Position numbers and translations under genes: made by a program. The notes beneath the pieces were generated by a model, which saw nothing but the letters and a program-made list of their open reading frames with translations, did not search any database and had not been told where the DNA came from. Shown here in pieces: positions 46,032 through 53,103 of a DNA stretch of 64,000 nt; position 1 is the first letter of the stretch; each line of letters starts with the position of its first letter. The stretch spans positions 124,967 through 188,966 of the forward strand of contig NZ_LROZ01000005.1 in the NCBI RefSeq assembly GCF_001549985.1. Reading direction: 5' to 3'. This DNA is from Myroides odoratus. Lineage in GTDB: Bacteria; Bacteroidota; Bacteroidia; Flavobacteriales; Flavobacteriaceae.

Positions 46032-46673
46032 TTATTCCCAAAGTTTTTTTGCTGTTTCTAGCTTCTTAGTAAGTTCGTTTACTTCTTTCTTAGCGTATGT
46101 AAGAGAAAAGGAATGTTCTCTTACATACTTCCCGCTTTTAAGTCCCTCGTGCTTCTCTTTAGCTTCTTCTAGTTTGTATTCATAGTATTCTAAGCTTTCA
46201 GGCATAGAAAGATTAATTTCGCTGGCTCTACTTTCCCAATATTCTGCTTTATTTAGATGATCATTTGCTTTATCAGAAAATTCGACACTTTTCCCCATTC
46301 TATTCCAATTTCTTTCAATGAGTGCGCGATGTCGTTTTTCACTGTGGTGACCTACCTTAATCGGTTCGGCAAGTGCTAAGAAATCTTTACCCTCTTGAGA
46401 AGCTTCGTAATACTCATTACTTTTCTTTTCTGCAGAACCTGCCCAATTTTCATATTTAGCAGCTTTGTTTTTGGCGCGTTCCTGAATATTAAAACCATCA
46501 GCACGAACAAAAGAATAGAAGTAAAAACCATCCTTAGTATAGATCAGATTGTGTATAATTACTTCATTCTCTTTTCCGTATTTAGTTGTTAATGCGATGA
46601 TGTCGCCTTTTTCGTGACGTTCTTCTGTTTTGGCCAAGAAAACATTTGGCACATATTTACTGTAAGTATTCAT
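46032..46673 (-). CDS. DUF3560 domain protein
   Basis: 213 residues. The segment EPIKVGHHSEKRHRALIERNW (about 100-120) with the preceding charged helix ERAKNKAAKYENWAGSAEKKSNEYY is the hallmark of DUF3560, found in phages and conjugative elements of Bacteroidota. The C-terminus is coiled-coil-like. Function is unknown. Leader motif AACCCTATAAATTTTACCAC is just upstream. Confidence 0.8.
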   Translation of the reverse strand: MNTYSKYVPNVFLAKTEERHEKGDIIALTTKYGKENEVIIHNLIYTKDGFYFYSFVRADGFNIQERAKNKAAKYENWAGSAEKKSNEYYEASQEGKDFLALAEPIKVGHHSEKRHRALIERNWNRMGKSVEFSDKANDHLNKAEYWESRASEINLSMPESLEYYEYKLEEAKEKHEGLKSGKYVREHSFSLTYAKKEVNELTKKLETAKKLWE

Positions 46674-46743
46674 TTGTGGTAAAATTTATAGGGTTAAAAA
46701 AATATTCTTGATACTTGAAAAGTGAAGTAAACGAGTGCGAATA

Positions 46744-46757
46744 CTATCAATTGATAG
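46744..46757. repeat. 14-bp perfect palindrome CTATCAATTGATAG
   Basis: It lies in the leader between two early genes and may be an operator. Confidence 0.4.
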
Positions 46758-46781
46758 CTTAGGCGCTTGCTGTGTTTAGCA

Positions 46782-47009
46782 TTACTCATTGCCTAGATAG
46801 ATTATGTTTCCTTCAATCTCTTCGATAACAATTTTGGTCCCAGCTGAAGGAAGTCCCTCTGGGTCATCATTCCAAATGAACATGTAGTATTGTTCATTGG
46901 CTTGTTCTAATTTTTCGATTTGCTTAGTTATACTATGGAAAGTAAAAGCAGCCGATACAGTAAGTACCAAGCATACCGCCACAAGGACGAGAGTAAGATT
47001 GTCTTTCAT
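46782..47009 (-). CDS. Small single-pass membrane protein (phage)
   Basis: 75 residues: one N-terminal membrane helix (LVLVAVCLVLTVSAAFTFHSI), a short coiled coil (KQIEKLEQANEQY), then a beta-rich domain (GTKIVIEEIEGNIIYLG). It is probably anchored in the inner membrane of the host. Unknown function. Confidence 0.7.
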   Translation of the reverse strand: MKDNLTLVLVAVCLVLTVSAAFTFHSITKQIEKLEQANEQYYMFIWNDDPEGLPSAGTKIVIEEIEGNIIYLGNE

Positions 47010-47029
47010 TTTTAATAGGGTTTAAAGAA

Positions 47030-47060
47030 AGCCCTTACGCTGTGGTAAGTTGTAAGGGCT
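47030..47060. promoter_or_regulatory. Leader hairpin H2 with GTGGTAA loop
   Basis: AGCCCTTAC and GTAAGGGCT (nine bp) enclose a 13-base loop with GTGGTAA at 47042-47048. It lies just upstream of the membrane-protein gene at 47009, with AACCCTATTAAAA between. Confidence 0.6.
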
Positions 47061-47068
47061 ATTAATGA

Positions 47069-47311
47069 TTAGTAATTTACTTTTCTTCCATCTTCCCAAC
47101 AGAATTCCATTTTTTTCAAATCTGTTTTCCATTGAAAACCATTTTCGTTTTCAACAATTAATAAAGAATTAGTTCTATCGTAAGCAACAACCTTTAGTAT
47201 TTGTCTTTGATTCCAGATTTGGTCATTTATATCTAAATCATTGTTTAATCCTTTTGTACTTCTTAGTTTACAAAATGATTCTGTTTTTAGACGGTATTGA
47301 TGTGGTGTCAT
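47069..47311 (-). CDS. Phage early protein, unknown function
   Basis: 80 residues, cytoplasmic, no recognisable motif. Its start overlaps the stop of the J-domain gene by 1 bp, so the two are coupled. Confidence 0.65.
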   Translation of the reverse strand: MTPHQYRLKTESFCKLRSTKGLNNDLDINDQIWNQRQILKVVAYDRTNSLLIVENENGFQWKTDLKKMEFCWEDGRKVNY

Positions 47312-47820
47312 TATATTGCTAATTTAAAGTTTGACTTAGTTTGAAAATCTGTAGAGCCGAATAAATCTTTTAATTCGCTTAGGTCTTTATTAGATCTCCC
47401 CTTCTTCACATAATCACTAGGGGAGAAATACCAAGACTTCTTTTGTCCCGCCCAGCAGGGAGCGTTATAATTATCAATCGCGATAGATTTAATTCTTTCC
47501 TTTTGTGAGTACATCGCCCCAGGTGTTAAGTCTGTGAGCCATATAAAAGAACCGACAAAAGAAATATTTATTCCTTGAAGCCCTTCAAACATCTTTACGA
47601 TATTGTAGAACTGATCAGCGTTAAATGTGGTATTTGTATTTTCTTCTGTATTAGAAGTGCTGAAACGATTTTCTAAAGATTTGAATTCTTTAAACATTTT
47701 TACGAATTCAGATTGTGAGTTATAGCCGCTAGTATCAGGGTGTAACTCAAAACAAAGCTTTTTAAATAAATTCTTAGCTTCGTCTAAGGTTTTGCATGTT
47801 GTAAAATAGGTTGTATCCAT
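47311..47820 (-). CDS. J-domain-like phage protein
   Basis: 169 residues. Residues 10-55 (DEAKNLFKKLCFELHPDTSGYNSQSEFVKMFKEF) carry the HPD tripeptide between two helices as in DnaJ J-domains. The C-terminal half is phage-specific (CWAGQKKSWYFSPSDY). Similar J-like proteins occur in phages of Bacteroidota; they may recruit the host DnaK. It is the first gene of the leftward early block. Confidence 0.75.
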   Translation of the reverse strand: MDTTYFTTCKTLDEAKNLFKKLCFELHPDTSGYNSQSEFVKMFKEFKSLENRFSTSNTEENTNTTFNADQFYNIVKMFEGLQGINISFVGSFIWLTDLTPGAMYSQKERIKSIAIDNYNAPCWAGQKKSWYFSPSDYVKKGRSNKDLSELKDLFGSTDFQTKSNFKLAI

Positions 47821-47861
47821 CTTATAAGTTTTTAATAGGGTTATTTAATATTTGTGGTAAC

Positions 47862-47888
47862 GGCTTGCATAGTGGTAATTATCAAGCC
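47862..47888. promoter_or_regulatory. Leader hairpin H3 with GTGGTAA loop
   Basis: GGCTTG and CAAGCC enclose a loop with GTGGTAA at 47872-47878; another GTGGTAA stands just before it at 47854-47860. AACCCTATTAAAAA and the J-domain start follow on the minus strand. Confidence 0.5.
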
Positions 47889-48012
47889 TGATTCGCTTAG
47901 TTATAATTTAAGAACTACAATCAAGATATAAGATAAAGCAGACAGTAAGTCAAAGAACACCCCCAAGGGGGAATCAAAAAAAGAAGTATTACTTCCTTTC
48001 TTTTGTGTTACA

Positions 48013-48020
48013 CAAATGTA
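48013..48020 (-). promoter_or_regulatory. -7 box TACATTTG for the leftward early block
   Basis: This exact minus-strand TAnnTTTG match lies in the 540-bp divergent gap 47821-48360. The gap also holds a GTGGTAA copy at 48190 with the CCCTATTAAA leader motif and a CCCCC/GGGGG stem at 47960-47971. Confidence 0.5.
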
Positions 48021-48360
48021 TAACAAGTATTTTATATAAAAAAGCATTAATTAAAAAGTTTTGATACGTAATTTCTATAGTAAAACGCAATGCAATAGAT
48101 AATCGTTATAGTTATTAATTTCCCTTTGTTTTAAAGGCTTTAATTAAAGTTTACGCATACAATGTTAGAAGAAGATAAATAATTGAACTGTGGTAAAATT
48201 TAATAGGGAATGAGTCGTATTGACGTGAGGGAAGGGTGATAAAAAAACAAACACAAACGCGCTGTCGTGTAGATCTCTTTTATTGTTTATATACACTAAG
48301 GAATAAATACACATAATTCTGTATCTTAGCACGGATAAAAAGTACATAAATCTGTATATT

Positions 48361-48516
48361 ATGATAAACGAATTAATCAATGTAACTGAACTAAGCAAGG
48401 TGTTATCTGGCAACAATCAATCGATAAGAAAAAAGAAAGTACCAGCGAAGTACAATGCAGCAGTTCAAGAACTTAACGACCTTTTAGAGTATTGGAAGAA
48501 GCGCCACAATTTATGA
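48361..48516 (+). CDS. 51-aa phage protein, unknown function
   Basis: The frame runs from an ATG at 48361 to TGA at 48514-48516. The product is basic in the middle (QSIRKKKVPAKY) and helical at the end. Two similar motifs, ACATAAnTCTGTAT, precede it and may be operator repeats. The repeat copy at 48520 follows the stop directly. Probably a small DNA-binding or host-takeover protein; not recognised. Confidence 0.6.
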   Translation: MINELINVTELSKVLSGNNQSIRKKKVPAKYNAAVQELNDLLEYWKKRHNL

Positions 48517-48519
48517 TGC

Positions 48520-48539
48520 GTTGTGCAATGGTCGTGCAG
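48520..48539 (-). repeat. 20-bp repeat, inverted copy 2
   Basis: On the minus strand it reads CTGCACGACCATTGCACAAC, matching 17 of 20 bases of the copy at 44536. The following gap to 49073 holds no convincing gene; a minus-strand frame at 48641-48844 is not supported. Confidence 0.6.
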
Positions 48540-49000
48540 AATTCATACAAGCAAACCTCAACGCGTTGTTTTACAGTAAATTACACTCAGTAGTTCAAAT
48601 CATACTAAGATTACACTTTCCTTTTGAAGTAGTTTACTTCCTAGAAAATCAATAAAGCCAAAAGACTAATCCTCAAATTAGTTGCTGATTGAAACGAGTT
48701 CCGGATGCCTGGATATAAAAAGCTAAAATGTTTTTGAACTGAAAAGCAAATCGCCCCCCAATACCCTTTTGAATCGCGTTTTCCTTTTGTGGTCCGTTCG
48801 CTCAGAAACATGTATACCATCCCAAACACACTACCATATCTCACTTTTATTATTTAATACCCTTTTCTTTGCTTTTTAAAGCTTTTCCTTTTTTTCATAA
48901 CCCAATTATCATTTGATTCATTTCATGGCTTAAAACAAGCTTATTTCTGTTTAAAAAAGGCTATTGCCAACACTCTTTTTCTACCACCAAAAAACAATAC

Positions 49001-49052
49001 AGAATATTTTATATAAATTACACACAATCGTATAGAATATTTTATATATTTG
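49001..49052 (+). promoter_or_regulatory. Promoter with repeated AGAATATTTTATATA boxes
   Basis: AGAATATTTTATATA occurs at 49001-49015 and 49034-49048. The second copy runs into the -7 box TATATTTG (49045-49052) for the gene at 49074. The 33-bp spacing (three helical turns) suits a repressor or activator. Confidence 0.55.
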
Positions 49053-49073
49053 TCATGTAACAAAATTGAAAAT

Positions 49074-49379
49074 ATGAACAAGGCAATCTTTATTTCGGTA
49101 ATTGAATCGATCAAAGAGCAAACGACAAGAGATTATGAAATCTCAAACAGTTTAGCGCAGGTGTATAGAACACAAGTTCCTGTTTATGACAATTCATTTT
49201 TGTTGAAAGCAATCAAGGATATAATGCTTTTTCATTTCAATAATCAAGCGGAAGCTTTGAGTGAAATTGATCACTATTGTTTCTTCTGCAATTTTGGAAG
49301 AATTGAAAAAGATGGAGATGTGTTAATTGAAACTGCTTCTGAATTATATGACCGATTGGCTTTGGAATTTTTAAAATAG
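49074..49379 (+). CDS. Phage protein, unknown function
   Basis: 101 residues from the ATG at 49074; a TTG at 49050 lies inside the promoter and is rejected. All-helical, acidic, with HYCFFCNFG near residue 70. It is not recognised. First gene of the rightward block, directly after a strong promoter. The gap 49380-49550 shows nothing definite. Confidence 0.65.
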   Translation: MNKAIFISVIESIKEQTTRDYEISNSLAQVYRTQVPVYDNSFLLKAIKDIMLFHFNNQAEALSEIDHYCFFCNFGRIEKDGDVLIETASELYDRLALEFLK

Positions 49380-49550
49380 ATCATTGACATTTTTGGCATT
49401 TGTGTATAGAAAATATATAAACCATTCGCTGCTAACTTGATTAGCTGAGGGAATGACAACCCAACGTGGCGTAATAATAGCATACGCGTAGACGGTTTGA
49501 ACGGGCTTTTTGACGTCTTTATTGCACGGCTGGCGGGTGGTTTTATTCAT

Positions 49551-49704
49551 AGGATGATGGCGAAATGGTAGACGCTGATAAAGGGTAGATTTAAGAGAAG
49601 CGATGGATACTGACTAAGTAGTGTTTTATGCCTTCGGGTATCAGGTCTTAATAAATCTAATTTGAAAATGGCTTTTCGTGCGGGTTCGATTCCTGCTCAT
49701 CCTA
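49551..49704 (+). tRNA. tRNA-Leu-like gene with enlarged anticodon region
   Basis: A perfect seven-bp acceptor AGGATGA/TCATCCT with discriminator A encloses a Leu-type D-arm (GCGAAATGGTAGACGC), a variable-arm-like stem (GAAAATGGCTTTTC) and a T-arm (GCGGGTTCGATTCCTGC). The total is 154 nt against about 86 for a normal Leu tRNA. The extra 65-70 nt lie between the D-arm and the variable arm. They include TTTAAGA (a Leu UAA-type anticodon loop), TAGATTTA/TAAATCTA pairing, and a UUCG-capped stem ATGCC/GGTAT. An intron is the simplest reading; splice points are not resolved. Confidence 0.55.
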
Positions 49705-49710
49705 CAAACT

Positions 49711-50022
49711 ATGAAACGTTTGTTTATGCTTTTTACAATGCTGTTTTGTTTCAGTATTGCGGGAATCTGTAAGACTACAATAGACCTGAGCGAAAATTCA
49801 AAACAGAAAACAGAGGTTGCTTCTTTTTCTGATGTAGTAAAAGTTGATGCGGTTTTCGCTTCAGTTGATTTAAAAGCTGATGTAGGTAGTCAGTATGTTT
49901 TTTCCGTCCCCAGTGTGTTGGCTGATAAAAAACATATTTCTACTTATATTATTTCGCTAAATTTGGAACCGCTGCAATCTAAGGTTATTATTTGCATCCG
50001 CGACAAAATTAGGATTACCTAG
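49711..50022 (+). CDS. Small exported phage-encoded protein
   Basis: 103 residues from the ATG at 49711. The signal peptide (MKRLFMLFTMLFCFSIAGIC) is followed by a short beta-rich domain with VDAVFASVDLKADVGSQYVF. Not recognised. It lies just after a tRNA-like gene and may be a lysogenic-conversion gene (a moron). Confidence 0.55.
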   Translation: MKRLFMLFTMLFCFSIAGICKTTIDLSENSKQKTEVASFSDVVKVDAVFASVDLKADVGSQYVFSVPSVLADKKHISTYIISLNLEPLQSKVIICIRDKIRIT

Positions 50023-50049
50023 CTTTTATAATAAACAACAAACCACTTA

Positions 50050-50113
50050 AAAGCCTTTCTAATCATTAAGTATTTATATGCTTTATTGACGTTCTACAGA
50101 AAGGCTTTTTTTC
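50050..50113 (+). terminator. Terminator-like hairpin with long loop
   Basis: AAGCCTTTCT pairs with AGAAAGGCTT across about 38 bases and is followed by seven T. Confidence 0.5.
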
Positions 50114-50140
50114 TTAAACAAACACTTCATTTTTACTTTT

Positions 50141-50214
50141 AGTCTATTAGCTCAGTTGGTTAGAGTGCTTGCTTGTCACGCAAGAGGTCGCGAGTTCGAG
50201 TCTCGTATAGACTG
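50141..50214 (+). tRNA. tRNA-Asp (GTC)
   Basis: A complete cloverleaf: acceptor AGTCTAT/ATAGACT, D-arm GCTC...GAGT with AGTTGGTTA, anticodon stem CTTGC/GCAAG with loop TTGTCAC (anticodon GTC) and T-arm GCGAGTTCGAGTCTCGT. Discriminator G, as expected for Asp. CCA is not encoded. It lies between two enlarged tRNA-like genes in the phage. Confidence 0.92.
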
Positions 50215-50277
50215 CAATTCATATTTTATGGTTTTTTTGGTTAATAACCAGTTTATTGTTTCTGTAAAAAGCAATGG

Positions 50278-50412
50278 TAAGTAGTGTCGGAATTGGTTAG
50301 ACGATAATTGAATAAGTATTTAGGAGACATAGAAGTGGAATTCTATGCCGCCTGTCAGATAATTTCAGAAAGATATTCAATACCATTTCAGGTTCGAATC
50401 CTGACTACTTAA
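50278..50412 (+). tRNA. tRNA-like gene with enlarged anticodon region (possibly Leu UAG)
   Basis: Acceptor TAAGTAG/CTACTTA with discriminator A, D-arm TCGGAATTGGTTAGACGA and T-arm TCAGGTTCGAATCCTGA are all good. The total is 135 nt, about 50 more than a long-arm tRNA. The inner region pairs ATTGAATA with TATTCAAT and contains a CATAGAA/TTCTATG hairpin and the heptamer TTTAGGA, like a Leu UAG anticodon loop. As with the gene at 49551, an intron or other insertion is likely, and the amino-acid identity is tentative. Confidence 0.5.
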
Positions 50413-50430
50413 CGACATTCTTTTTTTCAT

Positions 50431-50610
50431 AAAAACACTTCAACGCTGAGCCAAGTCAGCAAGTATCTGCAAAGGGTTTAAGGAAACATCCCCAACATAG
50501 TACTAAATATTCAAGCAGGCGATATTTGAGAATTCAGATCGTGTAACGTTACATATAGTGAGTGTATACGTAGCTATATTTTATAAAAAACTGAATGTTG
50601 AAGTGTTTTT
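50431..50610 (+). ncRNA. Candidate structured RNA bounded by 14-bp inverted repeat
   Basis: AAAAACACTTCAAC (50431-50444) and GTTGAAGTGTTTTT (50597-50610) are perfect complements and enclose 152 nt with internal hairpins GCTGA/TCAGC, AAATAT/ATATTT and the palindrome TGTAACGTTACA. T's follow the last stem, like a terminator. No reading frame fits. It may be a phage RNA or the leader of the gene at 50625. Confidence 0.4.
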
Positions 50611-50624
50611 TAAATCAATGTATC

Positions 50625-50804
50625 ATGGCGAAACAGACAAAAACAACATTGCTTCCTGATAACACAGTTGTCGAGGTTGTGATGAGAAAAACTATGACAC
50701 TTGCCGAATATGAAAAAATGATGCCGATTAGTAAAAGTAAAGGTTGGAAGGTACAAGCTTATCAAGAGGGTGCATATTCCGATGGATTAGGTAAAAAGGT
50801 TTAA
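50625..50804 (+). CDS. 59-aa phage protein, unknown function
   Basis: Starts at the ATG at 50625 (MAKQTKTTLLPDNTVVEVVMRKTMTLAEYEKMM). A small beta-alpha protein that is not recognised. It ends 2 bp before the RuvC-like gene and is probably cotranscribed with it. Confidence 0.6.
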   Translation: MAKQTKTTLLPDNTVVEVVMRKTMTLAEYEKMMPISKSKGWKVQAYQEGAYSDGLGKKV

Positions 50805-50806
50805 TT

Positions 50807-51334
50807 ATGAAATCAAGATATTTTTTAGGTATTGATCCTGGCAAACAAGGTGCACTTGTTGTAATAGATGAAGACTCAAAAGTAGTTGAAATGGTAGGCA
50901 TGCCTTTGATAGGTAATGAATATGATAAAAAAACTATTATTGATTTTTTAAGATCATATGATTTTGTACACATTGGATTAGAAAATCCAAGCATTATTGT
51001 TTCAGTTTCTAAATCATCTGTTGCCAGCCTCTTTAAATGTGTTGGAATGTTTGAAGGTTTGTTAATGGGATTAGGTATTTCTCATTCTCTTGTGAATCCT
51101 AAAGTATGGCAGAATGAAGTTTGGGAAAATGTAAAAAAACAAACCAAACTAACTTCTGATGGTAAGAAAAAAACTGATACAAAGGCTACTTCTACTTTAG
51201 CGGCTAATAGCTTATTTGCATCTGTAAATTTTAAGGTAACAAATAAGCTTTCTAAAAGCAAGAATTATAATGATGGAATGATCGATGCTGCTTTGATAGC
51301 GGAATATGTAAGACGAAAATTTAAAATTGAGTAG
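50807..51334 (+). CDS. RuvC-like Holliday-junction resolvase / RNase H-fold nuclease
   Basis: 175 residues. The RNase H-like fold has acidic metal ligands in order: FLGIDPGKQGALVVID (about 6-20), IGLENP (about 57), and the final DGMIDAALIAEYVRR (about 157-170). Middle segments LLMGLGISHSLVNPKVWQ fit the RuvC family. In phages such enzymes resolve branched DNA during replication and before packaging. Confidence 0.88.
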   Translation: MKSRYFLGIDPGKQGALVVIDEDSKVVEMVGMPLIGNEYDKKTIIDFLRSYDFVHIGLENPSIIVSVSKSSVASLFKCVGMFEGLLMGLGISHSLVNPKVWQNEVWENVKKQTKLTSDGKKKTDTKATSTLAANSLFASVNFKVTNKLSKSKNYNDGMIDAALIAEYVRRKFKIE

Positions 51335-51336
51335 GT

Positions 51337-51510
51337 ATGTTAGAGCAAGCCCCTCCTTATGGAATAAGAACGCAGAACGAATTATACAACGAACGTCTAA
51401 CCGAAATAGTTGACGCGATTGTACGCTACCGAAAATCAGAAATGGCTATTCCTACTGAATGGATTCAAGAATACAATACGATAATTGAGCGAATTAAAAA
51501 TGAAAGTTAA
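51337..51510 (+). CDS. 57-aa phage protein, unknown function
   Basis: The ATG at 51337 is 2 bp after the RuvC-like stop, and the frame ends at 51510, overlapping the next start by 11 bp. The product begins MLEQAPPYGIRTQNELYN and is helical (EIVDAIVRYRK, WIQEYNTIIERIKNES). Coupling with neighbours supports it as a real gene. Confidence 0.7.
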   Translation: MLEQAPPYGIRTQNELYNERLTEIVDAIVRYRKSEMAIPTEWIQEYNTIIERIKNES

Positions 51511-51691
51511 ATGTATTGAATGTGGAGTTAGTTTTTTTGATAAACCCCTACATAGAACAACTGAAAAAGGAAGCAAAGACCCTCAATGGATGTGTGAGGA
51601 ATGTATAGTGAAAAATCATGATTTAAGTTTAATTGATGAAGAAGTGTTGAATGTAACAGATATAATTTCAAAACATATACAAGATGGATAG
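51500..51691 (+). CDS. Zinc-ribbon-like small phage protein
   Basis: 63 residues from the ATG at 51500. It carries CIECG near residue 5 and CEEC near residue 34, a four-Cys zinc ribbon. It overlaps both neighbours (11 and 8 bp). Function unknown; probably a nucleic-acid- or protein-binding accessory. Confidence 0.7.
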   Translation: MKVKCIECGVSFFDKPLHRTTEKGSKDPQWMCEECIVKNHDLSLIDEEVLNVTDIISKHIQDG

Positions 51692-51950
51692 TTTAAATTT
51701 TGGAAAAGCTTTAGAAGCATTAAAAGAAGGAAAAAAAGTATCAAGAGAAGGATGGAACGGAAAAGGCATGTTTGCTTATTATGTTCCTGGAGGTGTTTAT
51801 AAATCTCAAACAGATGTAATTAAAAATACATTTGGAGAAGAAGTTAAGTATAGACCTTACTTGGCCTTAAAAACTGTTGATAATGACATTGCTACTTGGA
51901 CTCCTAGTGTAAGTGATATTCTCGCAGAAGACTGGAATATTGTGGAATAA
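51684..51950 (+). CDS. tad2: Tad2-family (DUF2829) anti-Thoeris protein
   Basis: 88 residues, essentially one DUF2829 domain. FGKALEALKEGKKVSREGWNGKGMF (about 5-29), a YVPGG turn, and the close KTVDNDIATWTPSVSDILAEDWNIVE fit the family closely from start to end. Tad2 proteins bind and sequester the gcADPR signal that Thoeris uses to activate its effector. This is established for family members; activity of this one is inferred. It overlaps the zinc-ribbon gene by 8 bp and is followed after 18 bp by an Acb2/Tad1-like gene. Confidence 0.85.
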   Translation: MDSLNFGKALEALKEGKKVSREGWNGKGMFAYYVPGGVYKSQTDVIKNTFGEEVKYRPYLALKTVDNDIATWTPSVSDILAEDWNIVE

Positions 51951-51968
51951 TTAAAAAGTAAAATTGCT

Positions 51969-52202
51969 ATGAAACAAGAAACTACAGCTCCAGCTGTTCA
52001 TGACGCAAGATCAAAAGGAGAACAGATTATAGGTCGTTTTAATAACGAGAATAGAGAATCCGTGGATTTGATTAAACAAAAAGCTTCTGAATTAGTAAAC
52101 TTAATTGAAGAATACGGAAAGGATCCAAGAAGAAAAGCTGCTGCAATCACAGATATCGAAAAAGGTACCATGATGGCTGTTAAATCGCTTTTTGAATCAT
52201 AA
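51969..52202 (+). CDS. Acb2/Tad1-family cyclic-nucleotide sponge
   Basis: 77 residues, all helical. QIIGRFNNENRESVDLIKQKASELVNLIEEY (about 19-49) and KDPRRKAAAITDIEKGTMMAVKSLF (about 51-75) fit the Acb2/Tad1 hairpin domain. Conserved features are the RFN opening, the (D)PR turn and the AITxIEkGxMMAVK helix. Known members bind cyclic di- and trinucleotides (CBASS signals) and some bind gcADPR. It is cotranscribed with the Tad2-like gene, and a terminator follows at 52225. Confidence 0.7.
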   Translation: MKQETTAPAVHDARSKGEQIIGRFNNENRESVDLIKQKASELVNLIEEYGKDPRRKAAAITDIEKGTMMAVKSLFES

Positions 52203-52224
52203 GTAAGATTAGTTGTGTTGTAAA

Positions 52225-52253
52225 GGCTGGTTTCTCGTAAGCCAGCTTTTTTA
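52225..52253 (+). terminator. Terminator after the anti-defence genes
   Basis: GCTGG pairs with CCAGC around an 11-base loop, followed by six T. Confidence 0.65.
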
Positions 52254-52265
52254 TTTTGAAATGTT

Positions 52266-52463
52266 ATGAACGAGAAAGAATTAAAGAAAATAGAAAAACA
52301 CTTTGCCAAGGCCAAAGCAATTCACTGTTTGAAGCTGAACAAAGAAGTAAACATAAGCAACGTTCCTCGATTGCAGTATAATCCGGATGAAGATACAGTA
52401 ACAAGTCCTTCTGGTATTATCTGCTTTTGGAAACAGGGCGAGTTCGCAAAGATTATTAAGTAA
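52266..52463 (+). CDS. 65-aa phage protein, unknown function
   Basis: A Lys-rich helix (MNEKELKKIEKHFAKAKAIH) is followed by a short beta domain (SPSGIICFWKQGEFAKIIK). It is not recognised. First gene after the terminator at 52225, in the same direction. Confidence 0.65.
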   Translation: MNEKELKKIEKHFAKAKAIHCLKLNKEVNISNVPRLQYNPDEDTVTSPSGIICFWKQGEFAKIIK

Positions 52464-52478
52464 CTAAACGGATTAATT

Positions 52479-52775
52479 ATGAGGGCAAGTGGAAAAACAA
52501 CCAGAATGGTAGATGAAGCTATTCAGGTGCTATTTACAAAAGGAAGTATTTATATTCCTACAAAAACTCACATAGAGAAAAATATAAAAGACTCTGGTAG
52601 TATTAAGAAAAACATGAACTACATAGTAGATCCTGATTGGGATAAAGGGCGTTCTCAAGAACAACTCTTTTGGACTATAATTAAAAGACTTAGAAGTGAA
52701 CACAGATTAGGTGAAACGAAAAAATTAACACTCAATGCAAAATATAGAGTAATCATTTATAATATAGAGAAATGA
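52479..52775 (+). CDS. Short P-loop-containing phage protein
   Basis: 98 residues beginning RASGKTTRMVDEAI, a Walker-A-like loop at the N-terminus. No clear Walker B follows, and the length is far below an ordinary P-loop NTPase. It may be a nucleotide-binding fragment or an accessory to another phage enzyme. It overlaps the GroES-like gene by 4 bp. Confidence 0.6.
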   Translation: MRASGKTTRMVDEAIQVLFTKGSIYIPTKTHIEKNIKDSGSIKKNMNYIVDPDWDKGRSQEQLFWTIIKRLRSEHRLGETKKLTLNAKYRVIIYNIEK

Positions 52776-53056
52776 AACTATTAGGAGATAGAATTTTATG
52801 CACTCGCATAGTTGAAGAAAAACAAACCACAAGCGGTTTAATCTTACCCACAAACTACCAAAGTGAAGATGAATACAAAGTAGTTGATATCGGGGTAAAA
52901 GTGAAACATATCAAACCAGGTGATCGCGTTAGAAAGTTTAAATACTCGGATGGGGTTCAAAGTGTTATTGATGGTATTGAGTATCTTGTTTTGAGTGAAA
53001 AGGATGATGTTGATATTATAAAACAACAATCTGAATTACAAGACATTAACCTTTAA
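52772..53056 (+). CDS. Phage GroES-like co-chaperonin
   Basis: 94 residues. LLGDRILCTRIVEEKQTTSGLILP (about 3-26) contains the GroES mobile-loop region, followed by the beta-core VVDIGVKVKHIKPGDRVRKFKYS and EYLVLSEKDD. Phage GroES homologues work with the host GroEL to fold capsid proteins. It ends the rightward block. Confidence 0.82.
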   Translation: MKLLGDRILCTRIVEEKQTTSGLILPTNYQSEDEYKVVDIGVKVKHIKPGDRVRKFKYSDGVQSVIDGIEYLVLSEKDDVDIIKQQSELQDINL

Positions 53057-53103
53057 TCAATTAAATAAAAAAATATTGTTTTAACATATTTTTAACATAC
53101 AAG

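Noticed and set aside
47960..47971. CCCCC/GGGGG stem
   Set aside because: Only five bp with a two-base loop and no T-run; too weak to call a terminator.
48165..48416. Minus-strand frame of 83 codons
   Set aside because: It overlaps the start of the better supported 51-residue plus-strand gene at 48361, and its product is very hydrophobic and unnatural.
48641..48844. Minus-strand frame of 67 codons in the phage intergenic region
   Set aside because: Basic, low-complexity product without a leader or coupling to other genes; no coding-like codon pattern.
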